Assembly (NCBI GenBank): GCA_900540535.1
Contig: UQGM01000065.1
Location: 1-10,846, forward strand
Length of the DNA stretch: 10,846 bases
Origin: an uncultured Oscillospiraceae bacterium
Lineage (GTDB): Bacteria; Bacillota; Clostridia; Oscillospirales; Acutalibacteraceae
Direction: 5' to 3'
Of this stretch, positions 5,594-10,846 are shown piece after piece. Each line of letters starts with the position of its first letter. Position 1 is the first letter of the stretch. The translations under genes and the position numbers were made by a program. The notes below the pieces were generated by a model that saw only the letters and a list, made by a program, of their open reading frames with translations, ran no database searches and was not told the DNA's origin.

Positions 5594-6868
5594 ATGTCGG
5601 CGCCTCTTGCGGACAGAATCCGTCCATCCTCTCTTGACGAAATGGTAGGGCAGGAGCATTTACTTGGAAAAGGTAAGGCTTTAAGAAATATAATAGAATC
5701 CGGACAGCTTCCTAATCTGGTTTTTTACGGGCCGTCGGGAAGTGGCAAGACGACTCTTGCAAGAATCATTGCCGCCAAAACAAACCGAAAGCTACATAAG
5801 CTCAACGGAACCAACGCTTCAACGGCAGATATTAAGGCAATTGTTTCGGAGCTCGATACATTTGCCGCTCCTAACGGTATTTTGCTGTATCTTGATGAGA
5901 TACAGTATTTCAATAAAAAACAGCAGCAGTCACTGCTTGAGTATATAGAAAACGGAAAGATAACTTTAATTGCATCAACTACGGAGAATCCGTATTTTTA
6001 TGTTTACAGTGCAGTGCTCAGTCGTTCAACGGTTTTTGAGTTTAAAGCAATTAAAGCAGAGGATGTTATTCCGGCAGTGGAACGTGGATTCGAGTTTCTC
6101 CGCAATGAACGTGATGAAGAAATAATTGTAGAGGACGGAGTTTCAAGACATATTGCCTATGCCTGCGGCGGCGATGTGCGAAAGGCAATGAATACGGTGG
6201 AGCTTTGTGCTTTGGCATCGCCCATTGACGGTTCAGGCAGAAGATATGTCACCCTTGAAATTGCCAAACAGCTTTCACAGAGAAGCTCCATGAGATACGA
6301 TAAGGATTCCGACGAGCATTATGATGTGATTTCGGCTTTTCAGAAATCCATGCGTGGCTCAGATCCCGATGCAGCAATCCATTATCTTGCACGACTTTTA
6401 GAGGGCGGAGATATGGCAAGTGCGTGCCGCAGGCTCATGGTCTGTGCATGTGAGGATGTAGGTCTCGCATATCCGATGATAATTCCAATTGTCAAAGCGG
6501 CTGTGGATGCGGCTTTGCAGGTGGGACTGCCGGAAGCGAGAATACCTCTTGCCGATGCGGTTATACTTGTTTGCAACAGTCCTAAATCCAACTCAGCGTA
6601 TATGGCTCTCGATAAAGCTATGGCGGATATTAAAAGGGGATATTCGGGACCCATTCCACGTCAGCTTCAGAATAAGCACTTTGACGGCGAGGACAATCAG
6701 AACAAAGGACAGTTTTATATTTATCCCCAGGACTGTCCAAATCACTGGGTGGAGCAGCAGTATTTGCCTGATGCCATAAGGGACAGGAAATATTATGAGT
6801 TCGGCGATAATAAAAACGAACAGGCAGCAAAGGAATACTGGCAGAGGATAAAGGGGAAAAAGCTCTGA
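5594..6868 (+). CDS. rarA: Replication-associated recombination protein A (RarA/MgsA AAA+ ATPase)
   Basis: A 424-residue AAA+ ATPase of the RarA/MgsA/WRNIP1 family, related to clamp loaders and RuvB, which acts at stalled or blocked replication forks. The N-terminal PLADRIRPSSLDEMVGQEHLLG is the family start. Walker A is GPSGSGKT (46-53), Walker B ILLYLDEIQ (D101, E102), sensor 1 STTENPYF (128-135) and the arginine finger is in LSRS (R144). GGDVRKAMNT is the sensor 2 region. The C-terminal half carries the tetramerisation domain (MRGSDPDAAIHYLARLLEGGD ... ACEDVGLAYP) and ends with the usual YYEFGDNKNEQ. Length is as expected and all catalytic residues are present. The upstream GGAAAGAAGTGA is a weak ribosome binding site. 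The GH43-like gene follows after 67 nt without a clear terminator. Confidence 0.96.
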   Translation: MSAPLADRIRPSSLDEMVGQEHLLGKGKALRNIIESGQLPNLVFYGPSGSGKTTLARIIAAKTNRKLHKLNGTNASTADIKAIVSELDTFAAPNGILLYLDEIQYFNKKQQQSLLEYIENGKITLIASTTENPYFYVYSAVLSRSTVFEFKAIKAEDVIPAVERGFEFLRNERDEEIIVEDGVSRHIAYACGGDVRKAMNTVELCALASPIDGSGRRYVTLEIAKQLSQRSSMRYDKDSDEHYDVISAFQKSMRGSDPDAAIHYLARLLEGGDMASACRRLMVCACEDVGLAYPMIIPIVKAAVDAALQVGLPEARIPLADAVILVCNSPKSNSAYMALDKAMADIKRGYSGPIPRQLQNKHFDGEDNQNKGQFYIYPQDCPNHWVEQQYLPDAIRDRKYYEFGDNKNEQAAKEYWQRIKGKKL

Positions 6869-6887
6869 TAGATTAATTTGGCGGCAT

Positions 6888-6901
6888 AGCCTTTAAAGGC
6901 T
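6888..6901. repeat. 14-bp palindrome between rarA and the GH43 gene
   Basis: AGCCTTTAAAGGCT is exactly self-complementary. As RNA it could form only a 5-bp stem with a 4-nt loop, and it is followed by A-rich sequence rather than T. It is therefore not a standard terminator and may be chance. Confidence 0.3.
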
Positions 6902-6935
6902 TCGGATAAAAATTTAAAATGAGGAGCGGGCTTTT

Positions 6936-7946
6936 ATGAAAAAGAAAATCATTATTGCGGCAGCGGTGATATTTGCGGCGGCTGCAATTGCGGTACCGGT
7001 TATACTTTATTCCCTTGGAATAATTGACTATGCGAAGCCGGCACAGAGCAATGGAGGAAAATATCTTTTCTGCTACTTTGTGGGAAATGAACCGGAAGAG
7101 GAGAGGATACATTTTGCCGTTTCTGAGGACGGATATAATTTTACTCCTCTTAATTCAAACAAAGAGGTTATTATCCAGACCCTTGGTACAAAATCAGTGC
7201 GTGACCCGTATATTTTCAAAGATCAGGACGGATATTACCGCATTGTGGGTACTGATATGAAAAGCGAAGCAGGTTGGGCGTCAAACCACTGTATTATCTC
7301 ATGGAAATCAAAGGATCTCATTAACTGGACCGATGAAGCTTTAATAGATATGAAGGACTACGGTCTTGAAGATACAGTAAGGGCATGGGCTCCCCAGGCT
7401 ATATGGGATGCCGAAAAGGGAATGTATATGCTTTACTGGTCAAACTGTGAGCATAATGAAGCGACTGATCAGTGGACTAAAACGGTAATCTGGTATGCAT
7501 ACACCAAGGATTTCAAGACACTCGAAACAGATCCGCAGGTACTTTTCGAGCCGTCCACCAGTAAGGACGGAATAGATGCGGATATTATCTTTAAAGACGG
7601 CACATATTATATGTATTTTAAAGATGAGGATGCAGGCAATATCTGTCTTGCGGTTTCGGAGAATCTGACAGGCTCCTATGAGGAAACAGAGCCTAAAGAA
7701 GTATCGGCATTTTTTGAAAATACAGAGGGCAGCCTGATTTATAATATATCCGGCACCGATACATATGTCATGATGATGGATGCATATAACAAAGGCAGAT
7801 TCCTCATGCAGCAGACAACGGATATGGTGAATTTCAAGCGTCTTAAACCCAGCGATTACAGTCTGGATTTCAGTCCACGTCACGGTTCGGTTATTCAGAT
7901 AAGTGACAGTGAGTATGAGGCACTTGTAAATCATTACGGGAAATAA
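6936..7946 (+). CDS. Membrane-anchored glycoside hydrolase, GH43-like beta-propeller
   Basis: A 336-residue protein. Residues 1-4 are MKKK and about 5-28 form a single Ala/Ile/Val-rich anchor, so the enzyme faces outward. The remainder fits the five-bladed beta-propeller of glycoside hydrolase family 43 and related families: VRDPYIFKD (D90, candidate base), WAPQAIWD (151-158), GIDADIIFKDGTYYMYFKD (D214/D216, candidate modulator), NTEGSLIYN (E264, candidate acid) and SPRHGSV (H316). Repeats of the type SxDLINW and TDMVNFK mark blade edges. Likely substrates are arabinose- or xylose-containing polysaccharides; this is known for the family, not shown here. GAGGAG at 6921-6926 supports the ATG. 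No separate promoter is seen, so co-transcription with rarA is possible. Confidence 0.85.
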   Translation: MKKKIIIAAAVIFAAAAIAVPVILYSLGIIDYAKPAQSNGGKYLFCYFVGNEPEEERIHFAVSEDGYNFTPLNSNKEVIIQTLGTKSVRDPYIFKDQDGYYRIVGTDMKSEAGWASNHCIISWKSKDLINWTDEALIDMKDYGLEDTVRAWAPQAIWDAEKGMYMLYWSNCEHNEATDQWTKTVIWYAYTKDFKTLETDPQVLFEPSTSKDGIDADIIFKDGTYYMYFKDEDAGNICLAVSENLTGSYEETEPKEVSAFFENTEGSLIYNISGTDTYVMMMDAYNKGRFLMQQTTDMVNFKRLKPSDYSLDFSPRHGSVIQISDSEYEALVNHYGK

Positions 7947-8012
7947 TTTTTTAATTGGTTCGTTGCGAATAGGAGCTAATTTAAATTAGAATATAAAAGC
8001 AGATAGCAAAAT

Positions 8013-8061
8013 AAAAATCCGTCTGAGTAAATGGGGTATCCCAAGCTCAGGCAGATTTTTT
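8013..8061 (+). terminator. Terminator of the GH43-like gene
   Basis: A 15-bp stem (8013-8027 with 8046-8060) has one C-A mismatch and one G-T pair. The loop contains a further TGGG/CCCA hairpin, and the right arm runs into TTTTTT. It ends plus-strand transcription before the repeat region. Confidence 0.85.
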
Positions 8062-8105
8062 AGGTGGAAATATAATATGAGTGTAAGTTTGTCATTAGTA
8101 TCTTG

Positions 8106-8135
8106 GTGTGCGAAATGTGTGCAGGTTTAACCTGC
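8106..8135 (+). repeat. Hairpin element H1 (left-most partial copy)
   Basis: GTGTGCG, then 8 nt (AAATGTGT), then the hairpin GCAGGTTTAACCTGC (7-bp arms, 1-nt centre). The hairpin is identical to that of the copy touching galE (8872-8886). The CGCAGGC part of the full repeat is missing upstream. Confidence 0.7.
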
Positions 8136-8203
8136 GCCGCTCATGCTGTGGCGGGATTAACTTGCTGTTTCTTACCCGAACCCCTGGATAAAGGAATAAG
8201 TTT

Positions 8204-8273
8204 TGCCACTTGTGCCGTGGCAGGGCACATACTTTTGCCCATAGCAGCAAAAGTATGCAAAAATGCATTTTGC
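8204..8273. repeat. Block of overlapping, partly exclusive hairpins
   Basis: TGCCAC/GTGGCA (8204-8222) competes with TGTGCC/GGCACA (8211-8229), because each arm lies in the loop of the other. They are followed by a perfect 11-bp inverted repeat CATACTTTTGC/GCAAAAGTATG (8228-8257, 8-nt loop) and GCAAAA/TTTTGC (8257-8273). The density of pairing is far above background for this AT-rich region. The block has no gene attached. Confidence 0.55.
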
Positions 8274-8327
8274 TTGCCAAAACAGAAAGTATTAATCAGC
8301 GCAAGGTAAGTTTTCTATCACACGCCC

Positions 8328-8413
8328 ACCGACGGCAGTTTAAAAGTTTAATTTTATTATCATCAAAGTGTAAACGCTGTACTGTTTACCATGTCTTTTT
8401 CCTTGCCGTCGGT
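8328..8413. repeat. Structured tandem unit U1
   Basis: Closed by perfect 10-bp arms ACCGACGGCA (8328-8337) and TGCCGTCGGT (8404-8413). The interior begins with GTTT, carries TAAACGCTGTACTG (8371-8384), then TTACCATGTCTTTT. GTAAAC/GTTTAC could form an inner stem around CGCTGTACT. Unit U2 repeats this plan 111 bases downstream. Confidence 0.7.
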
Positions 8414-8438
8414 TTGGTGGTGGAAGCGTTCATCAATT

Positions 8439-8525
8439 CACGTCGGCAGTTTGGAGGGCTTTGTTTTATCACCAACAAAATATAAACGCTGTACTGATTA
8501 CCATATCTTTTCCTTTGCCGACGTG
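8439..8525. repeat. Structured tandem unit U2
   Basis: Closed by perfect 10-bp arms CACGTCGGCA (8439-8448) and TGCCGACGTG (8516-8525). Compared with U1 the closing arms differ by an A-to-T change matched by T-to-A on the other side, so pairing is kept. The interior carries the same TAAACGCTGTACTG (8483-8496) and TTACCATATCTTTT. Its right arm overlaps the GTGTGCG of the next element. Confidence 0.7.
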
Positions 8526-8607
8526 TGCGACTGTCGGAGAGTTGGTTTGTGGAATTCTTTGGTCATTATTGTTTCTGCTTTAATTTTTCACAAACTACGC
8601 CGCAGGC
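8523..8607 (+). repeat. Hairpin element H2 with a long insert
   Basis: GTGTGCG (8523-8529) is followed by 71 bases before CGCAGGC (8601-8607). The insert contains the 7-bp inverted repeat GTTTGTG (8545-8551) and CACAAAC (8589-8595), plus CCGAC/GTCGG around the GTGTGCG itself. It is the longest spacer in the array. Confidence 0.5.
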
Positions 8608-8642
8608 ACTTATACTTTTTCATTTCTGTAAGTCGGTGTGCA
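8601..8642 (+). repeat. ~42-bp repeat, copy 1
   Basis: CGCAGGC, then ACTTATACTT, a divergent middle with CTGTAAGTCG, then GTGTGCA (one mismatch). There are 35 bases from the start of CGCAGG to the start of GTGTGC. It is followed by 8 nt and an inverted repeat GCAGG/CCTGC (8651-8655, 8672-8676). Confidence 0.65.
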
Positions 8643-8670
8643 AATTGGATGCAGGCTCGAACAAATAAAA

Positions 8671-8700
8671 ACCTGCGTTCAGGAAAACCTAAACGCAGGT
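8671..8700 (-). terminator. Probable galE terminator built on the repeat
   Basis: Arms ACCTGCGTT (8671-8679) and AACGCAGGT (8692-8700) pair perfectly, with an inner AGG/CCT around AAAA beyond one mismatch. On the minus strand it exits into TTTTTATTTGTT, a good terminator tract. It lies 187 bases past the galE stop. Its right arm includes the CGCAGG of repeat copy 2. Confidence 0.75.
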
Positions 8701-8735
8701 AATTATATTTTATATTCGCTGTCACTAAGTGTGCG
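8694..8735 (+). repeat. ~42-bp repeat, copy 2, with hairpin
   Basis: CGCAGGT, AATTATATT, then TTCGCTGTCACTAA and GTGTGCG (8729-8735), again 35 bases between the two blocks. It is followed by exactly 8 nt (TCATGTTT) and the perfect hairpin GCGGATTCAATCCGC (8744-8758), which abuts the next CGCAGGC. Confidence 0.7.
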
Positions 8736-8758
8736 TCATGTTTGCGGATTCAATCCGC

Positions 8759-8799
8759 CGCAGGCGATTATATTAAATTTCGCTGTTACTTAGTGTGCG
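8759..8799 (+). repeat. ~42-bp repeat, copy 3, with hairpin
   Basis: CGCAGGC, GATTATATT, TTCGCTGTTACTTA, GTGTGCG (8793-8799). It is followed by 8 nt (ACTTTAAA) and the hairpin CGGAC-GT-GTCCG within 8808-8821. Here the outer blocks also pair as TGCGAC/GTCGCA. The GTGTGCG is exactly 64 bases from those of copies 2 and 4. Confidence 0.7.
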
Positions 8800-8821
8800 A
8801 CTTTAAAGCGGACGTGTCCGT

Positions 8822-8863
8822 CGCAGGCATTTATAGTTGTTTCTTACCGCCAGTCGGTGTGCG
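8822..8863 (+). repeat. ~42-bp repeat, copy 4, abutting galE
   Basis: CGCAGGC, ATTTATAGTT, a diverged middle (CTTACCGCCAGTCG) and GTGTGCG (8857-8863). It is followed by 8 nt (GCTTATAT) and the hairpin GCAGGTTTAACCTGC (8872-8886), which ends one base before the galE stop codon. The array therefore runs right up to the gene. Confidence 0.65.
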
Positions 8864-8887
8864 GCTTATATGCAGGTTTAACCTGCC

Positions 8888-9904
8888 TTAGTCGGGATAA
8901 CCGTCGGGATTGTTTTTCTGCCAGCGCCAGGTATCCTCGCACATCTCTTCGATTCCTCTTTCAGCTTTCCAGCCGAGCTCTTTGAGAGCCTTAGAGGGAT
9001 CTGAATAGCAGGTTGCAATATCTCCGGGACGGCGGTCAGCTATAACATAGGGGATTTTTACTCCTGATGCTTTCTCGAAAGCGTTTACTATATCGAGAAC
9101 GCTGTAACCTACGCCTGTACCGAGGTTATAGATATTTACACCCTTTGTGCTTTCAACTTTTTCAACAGCCTTGACATGTCCAAGTGCAAGGTCAACAACG
9201 TGGATGTAATCTCTTACGCCTGTGCCGTCGTGGGTGTCATAATCGTTGCCGTAAACGTTAAGTCTGGGAAGCTTGCCGATTGCAACCTGTGAAATATAGG
9301 GCATGAGGTTGTTGGGGATTCCGTTGGGATCTTCACCGATGCGTCCGCTCTTGTGTGCGCCGATGGGGTTGAAGTAACGGAGAAGACATACGCTCCAGTC
9401 TTTATCTGCTTTGCAAAGATCCTGAAGGATTATCTCTATCATGTACTTTGTAGTACCGTAGGGGTTTGTTGTACCACCGGCGGGCATATCCTCACGGAGA
9501 GGAGAAACGTTGTTCATGCCGTAAACTGTTGCTGAGGAGCTGAAAACCATGTTTTTAACTCCATAGTCACGCATTACTTCGCAAAGGGTTATAGTTCCGC
9601 CTATATTGTTGTCATAGTATTCAAGAGGCTTTACGCAGCTTTCGCCGACAGCCTTGAGTCCTGCAAAGTGGATAACTGCTTCAACCTTTTCATTTTCGAA
9701 AACTTTGCACAGACCCTCTTTGTCTCTGATGTCACATTCATAGAACTTAAAGTCCTTGCCACTGAGTTCTTTTATTCTTTTAAGTGATTCCGGCTTGCTG
9801 TTATAAAAATTATCAAGTATAATTACCTCATAGCCTGCGTTAAGCAGTTCTATGCAGGTGTGGGAGCCGATATATCCTGCTCCGCCTGTTACGAGAATTG
9901 CCAT
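8888..9904 (-). CDS. galE: UDP-glucose 4-epimerase
   Basis: A 338-residue extended short-chain dehydrogenase that interconverts UDP-glucose and UDP-galactose with bound NAD, serving the Leloir pathway and cell-surface glycan synthesis. The Rossmann signature is GGAGYIGSH (7-15). The catalytic triad reads SSSATVYG (S124) and NPYGTTK (Y149, K153), falling on the same numbers as the E. coli enzyme, and the length is the same. Substrate-binding marks include RYFNPIGAH and RRPGD near the C-terminus. I start at ATG 9904, where AGGGGG (9913-9918) is 8 nt upstream. A longer frame to 9946 would only prepend non-conserved residues. It is expressed from the promoter at 9935-9963. Its 3' side carries the repeat array. 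Confidence 0.96.
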   Translation of the reverse strand: MAILVTGGAGYIGSHTCIELLNAGYEVIILDNFYNSKPESLKRIKELSGKDFKFYECDIRDKEGLCKVFENEKVEAVIHFAGLKAVGESCVKPLEYYDNNIGGTITLCEVMRDYGVKNMVFSSSATVYGMNNVSPLREDMPAGGTTNPYGTTKYMIEIILQDLCKADKDWSVCLLRYFNPIGAHKSGRIGEDPNGIPNNLMPYISQVAIGKLPRLNVYGNDYDTHDGTGVRDYIHVVDLALGHVKAVEKVESTKGVNIYNLGTGVGYSVLDIVNAFEKASGVKIPYVIADRRPGDIATCYSDPSKALKELGWKAERGIEEMCEDTWRWQKNNPDGYPD

Positions 9905-9934
9905 TAAAAATACCCCCTTAGAATTTCTAAACTT

Positions 9935-9963
9935 ATTATATATCACAAGGGCTTAAATGTCTA
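9935..9963 (-). promoter_or_regulatory. Promoter of galE
   Basis: On the minus strand TAGACA (9958-9963), a 17-nt spacer and a perfect TATAAT (9935-9940). Its -35 overlaps the -10 (9962-9967) of the divergent HD gene, so the two promoters may compete. Confidence 0.75.
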
Positions 9964-9967
9964 TAAT
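9962..9967 (+). promoter_or_regulatory. -10 box of the HD-domain gene
   Basis: A perfect TATAAT lies 24 bases before the start codon. The sequence 17 nt upstream (TATATC) is a poor -35, so the promoter may be weak or need an activator. It shares bases 9962-9963 with the galE -35. Confidence 0.5.
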
Positions 9968-9990
9968 GCCAGGAGAATTTGGAGGAAATT

Positions 9991-10650
9991 ATGCTTACCT
10001 TTGAAGAAATCAGAAAAAATGAAGAAATACGCACTTATATCGAAAAAAGCAACGAAGTTTTGGGAGAAGTCGGTATAACCGAACACGGATTTGCCCATGT
10101 TGCTGTGGCCAGTGAAAGAGCTGCCATGATTTTACAGGGACTGGGATACGATGAAAAAACCTGCACACTTGCAAAAATTGCAGGATATACGCACGATATA
10201 GGAAATCTAATCAATCGAAACGGACATGCCCATCACGGTGCGGCAATGGCTTTTCAAATTCTTTCAAAGCTTGATTTCACTCCCGAAGAAATTGCACAGA
10301 TAGTTTCCGCCATAGGACATCACGATGAAAAAACCGCTTTTCCCGTCTCTCCCATTGCGGCGGCTCTCATAATTGCCGATAAAAGTGATGTTCGCCGTTC
10401 GAGAGTCAGAAAAACTGCGGTTATCTCAAAGGATATCCATGACAGAGTAAACTATGCCGCAAGAAAAGCGGATCTTGAGCTTTACAGCAATAAAAAAATA
10501 ATAGTTCTGCAAATAGATATAGATACAGGCATCTGCGCCGTTATGGACTACTTTGAAATCTTCCTTGAACGTATGGTACTGTGCCGTAAAGCAGCGGAAA
10601 AGCTGGGGCTCAATTTTGAGCTTATCATTAATCATACAAGATTGCTTTAA
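9991..10650 (+). CDS. HD-domain metal-dependent phosphohydrolase
   Basis: A 219-residue HD-superfamily protein. Candidate metal ligands are H32/H36 (EHGFAHV), H68-D69 (YTHDIGN), H79-H82 (HAHHG), H110-H111 (GHHDE) and D130 (IADKSD), so the site looks complete. HD enzymes hydrolyse phosphoester bonds in nucleotides or cyclic dinucleotides; the substrate is not assignable. The C-terminal 60 residues (NKKIIVLQIDIDTGICAVMDYFEIF) form an alpha/beta extension outside the HD core. GGAGG (9981-9985) fixes the ATG at 9991, against a TTG at 9979. rsmA follows 26 nt later with no terminator, so a role linked to RNA or nucleotide metabolism is possible (inference). Confidence 0.88.
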   Translation: MLTFEEIRKNEEIRTYIEKSNEVLGEVGITEHGFAHVAVASERAAMILQGLGYDEKTCTLAKIAGYTHDIGNLINRNGHAHHGAAMAFQILSKLDFTPEEIAQIVSAIGHHDEKTAFPVSPIAAALIIADKSDVRRSRVRKTAVISKDIHDRVNYAARKADLELYSNKKIIVLQIDIDTGICAVMDYFEIFLERMVLCRKAAEKLGLNFELIINHTRLL

Positions 10651-10676
10651 TAAATTTTTCTGTAAAGGTGAATTAA

Positions 10677-10846
10677 ATGGAAAGACTTTCTGATATAGGC
10701 GTTATAAAAGACCTCTTAACCCGTCACGGTTTTACTTTTTCAAAGGCTTTGGGACAAAACTTTCTTGTAAATCCGTCGGTATGTCCACGTATGGCGGAGT
10801 ATGCTGTGCAAAGCGATAATACGGGAATTATTGAAGTTGGAGCAGG
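10677..10846 (+). CDS. rsmA: 16S rRNA dimethyladenosine transferase RsmA (KsgA), N-terminal part
   Basis: The ORF runs off the window after 56 codons. FSKALGQNFLVNPSV is the RsmA/KsgA N-terminal signature, and IIEVGAG is the start of the S-adenosylmethionine-binding motif I (E-x-G-x-G). The enzyme dimethylates two adjacent adenines near the 3' end of 16S rRNA during small-subunit maturation. AAAGGTGA (10664-10671) provides the ribosome binding site. It is likely co-transcribed with the HD gene upstream. The visible part has no defect. Confidence 0.95.
   Translation, partial: MERLSDIGVIKDLLTRHGFTFSKALGQNFLVNPSVCPRMAEYAVQSDNTGIIEVGA

Larger units (their letters stand above)
8062..8887. other. 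Gene-free region filled with structured repeats
   Basis: About 825 bases between two convergent transcription units, with no ORF that has both a ribosome binding site and protein-like composition. Instead it holds two tandem ~86-nt units closed by inverted repeats, a ~42-bp repeat in four copies, two further partial copies, and a block of competing hairpins. It looks like non-autonomous repeat DNA of an intergenic family. The right-hand ~190 bases (8700-8887) would be transcribed as the galE 3' untranslated region, as the predicted galE terminator is at 8671-8700. Confidence 0.75.

Noticed and set aside
6888..6901. Terminator between rarA and the GH43-like gene.
   Set aside because: The 14-bp palindrome gives only a 5-bp stem and is followed by A-rich sequence, so separate transcription is not supported.
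7440..7934. 164-codon open frame on the minus strand inside the GH43-like gene.
   Set aside because: It lies wholly opposite a gene with clear family motifs, has no ribosome site and a His/Cys/Ile-rich shadow composition.
8095..8702. Open frames of 60-103 codons on both strands in the repeat region (for example 8103-8309, 8210-8485, 8391-8702 plus, 8095-8280 minus).
   Set aside because: None has a ribosome binding site, they overlap each other across strands, they run through inverted repeats and their composition is not protein-like.
8601..8886. CRISPR array.
   Set aside because: Repeats are too diverged and the spacers are unequal in length (51, 23 and 22 nt) and themselves palindromic. 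No cas genes are present.
8601..8886. Integron attC sites.
   Set aside because: GTTTAAC occurs in two hairpins, but the paired core sites with cassette ORFs and an integrase are absent, and the copies are only 64 bases apart.
9905..9946. N-terminal extension of GalE to 9946.
   Set aside because: It precedes the canonical MAILVTGGAGYIG start, crosses the promoter -10 and lies upstream of the ribosome binding site.

Overview
The window reads as a chromosomal segment of a low- to mid-GC Gram-positive Clostridia-type bacterium, most like gut Ruminococcaceae/Oscillospirales. This rests on strong AGGAGG-type ribosome binding sites, clean TTGACA/TATAAT promoters with 17-18 nt spacers, TTG starts on two genes, and family content (Cof-type HAD hydrolase, GtrA, MmcQ/YjbR, RarA, GH43, GalE, RsmA). 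No database search was possible, so the taxon is an inference.

Layout. (1) 1-869, plus strand: the tail of an unknown gene, then an XRE regulator, a 55-aa Arc-type ribbon-helix-helix protein, a 20-codon upstream ORF and a second XRE regulator, tightly packed. This resembles the control region of a mobile element. (2) 990-3312, minus strand: an operon gtrA-like > Cof-type HAD phosphatase > MBL-fold hydrolase, with a promoter at 3347-3375 and a terminator at 935-961. (3) 3522-5030, plus strand: an MmcQ/YjbR protein and a membrane-anchored endonuclease/exonuclease/phosphatase-fold enzyme, each with its own promoter and terminator. (4) 5084-5200, minus strand: an isolated 38-aa amphipathic peptide gene with a perfect AGGAGG, sharing a bidirectional terminator with the gene before it. 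(5) 5594-7946, plus strand: rarA, then a membrane-anchored GH43-like glycosidase. (6) 8062-8887: about 825 bases with no credible gene, filled with structured repeats. (7) 8888-9904, minus strand: galE. (8) 9991-10846, plus strand: an HD-domain hydrolase followed by the start of rsmA.

The most unusual part is region 6. It holds four copies of a degenerate ~42-bp repeat (CGCAGGC...GTGTGCG) beside galE, separated by short segments. Each GTGTGCG is followed by exactly 8 nt and, in most copies, then by a hairpin whose arms differ between copies but stay complementary. Further left lie two tandem ~86-nt units, each closed by a perfect 10-bp inverted repeat. The arms differ between the two units with compensating changes, and the inner sequence is conserved (TAAACGCTGTACTG). 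One hairpin in the array also has the form of the galE transcription terminator. The second most interesting item is the 38-aa peptide gene, which by eye has the two-helix layout of staphylococcal beta-type phenol-soluble modulins.

As a whole the window combines housekeeping functions (RarA at stalled replication forks, RsmA in ribosome maturation, GalE for UDP-galactose supply) with envelope and exported functions (GtrA, GH43, the EEP enzyme) and a small regulatory cassette at the left edge. Only the minus-strand trio, rarA/GH43 and HD/rsmA look co-transcribed.
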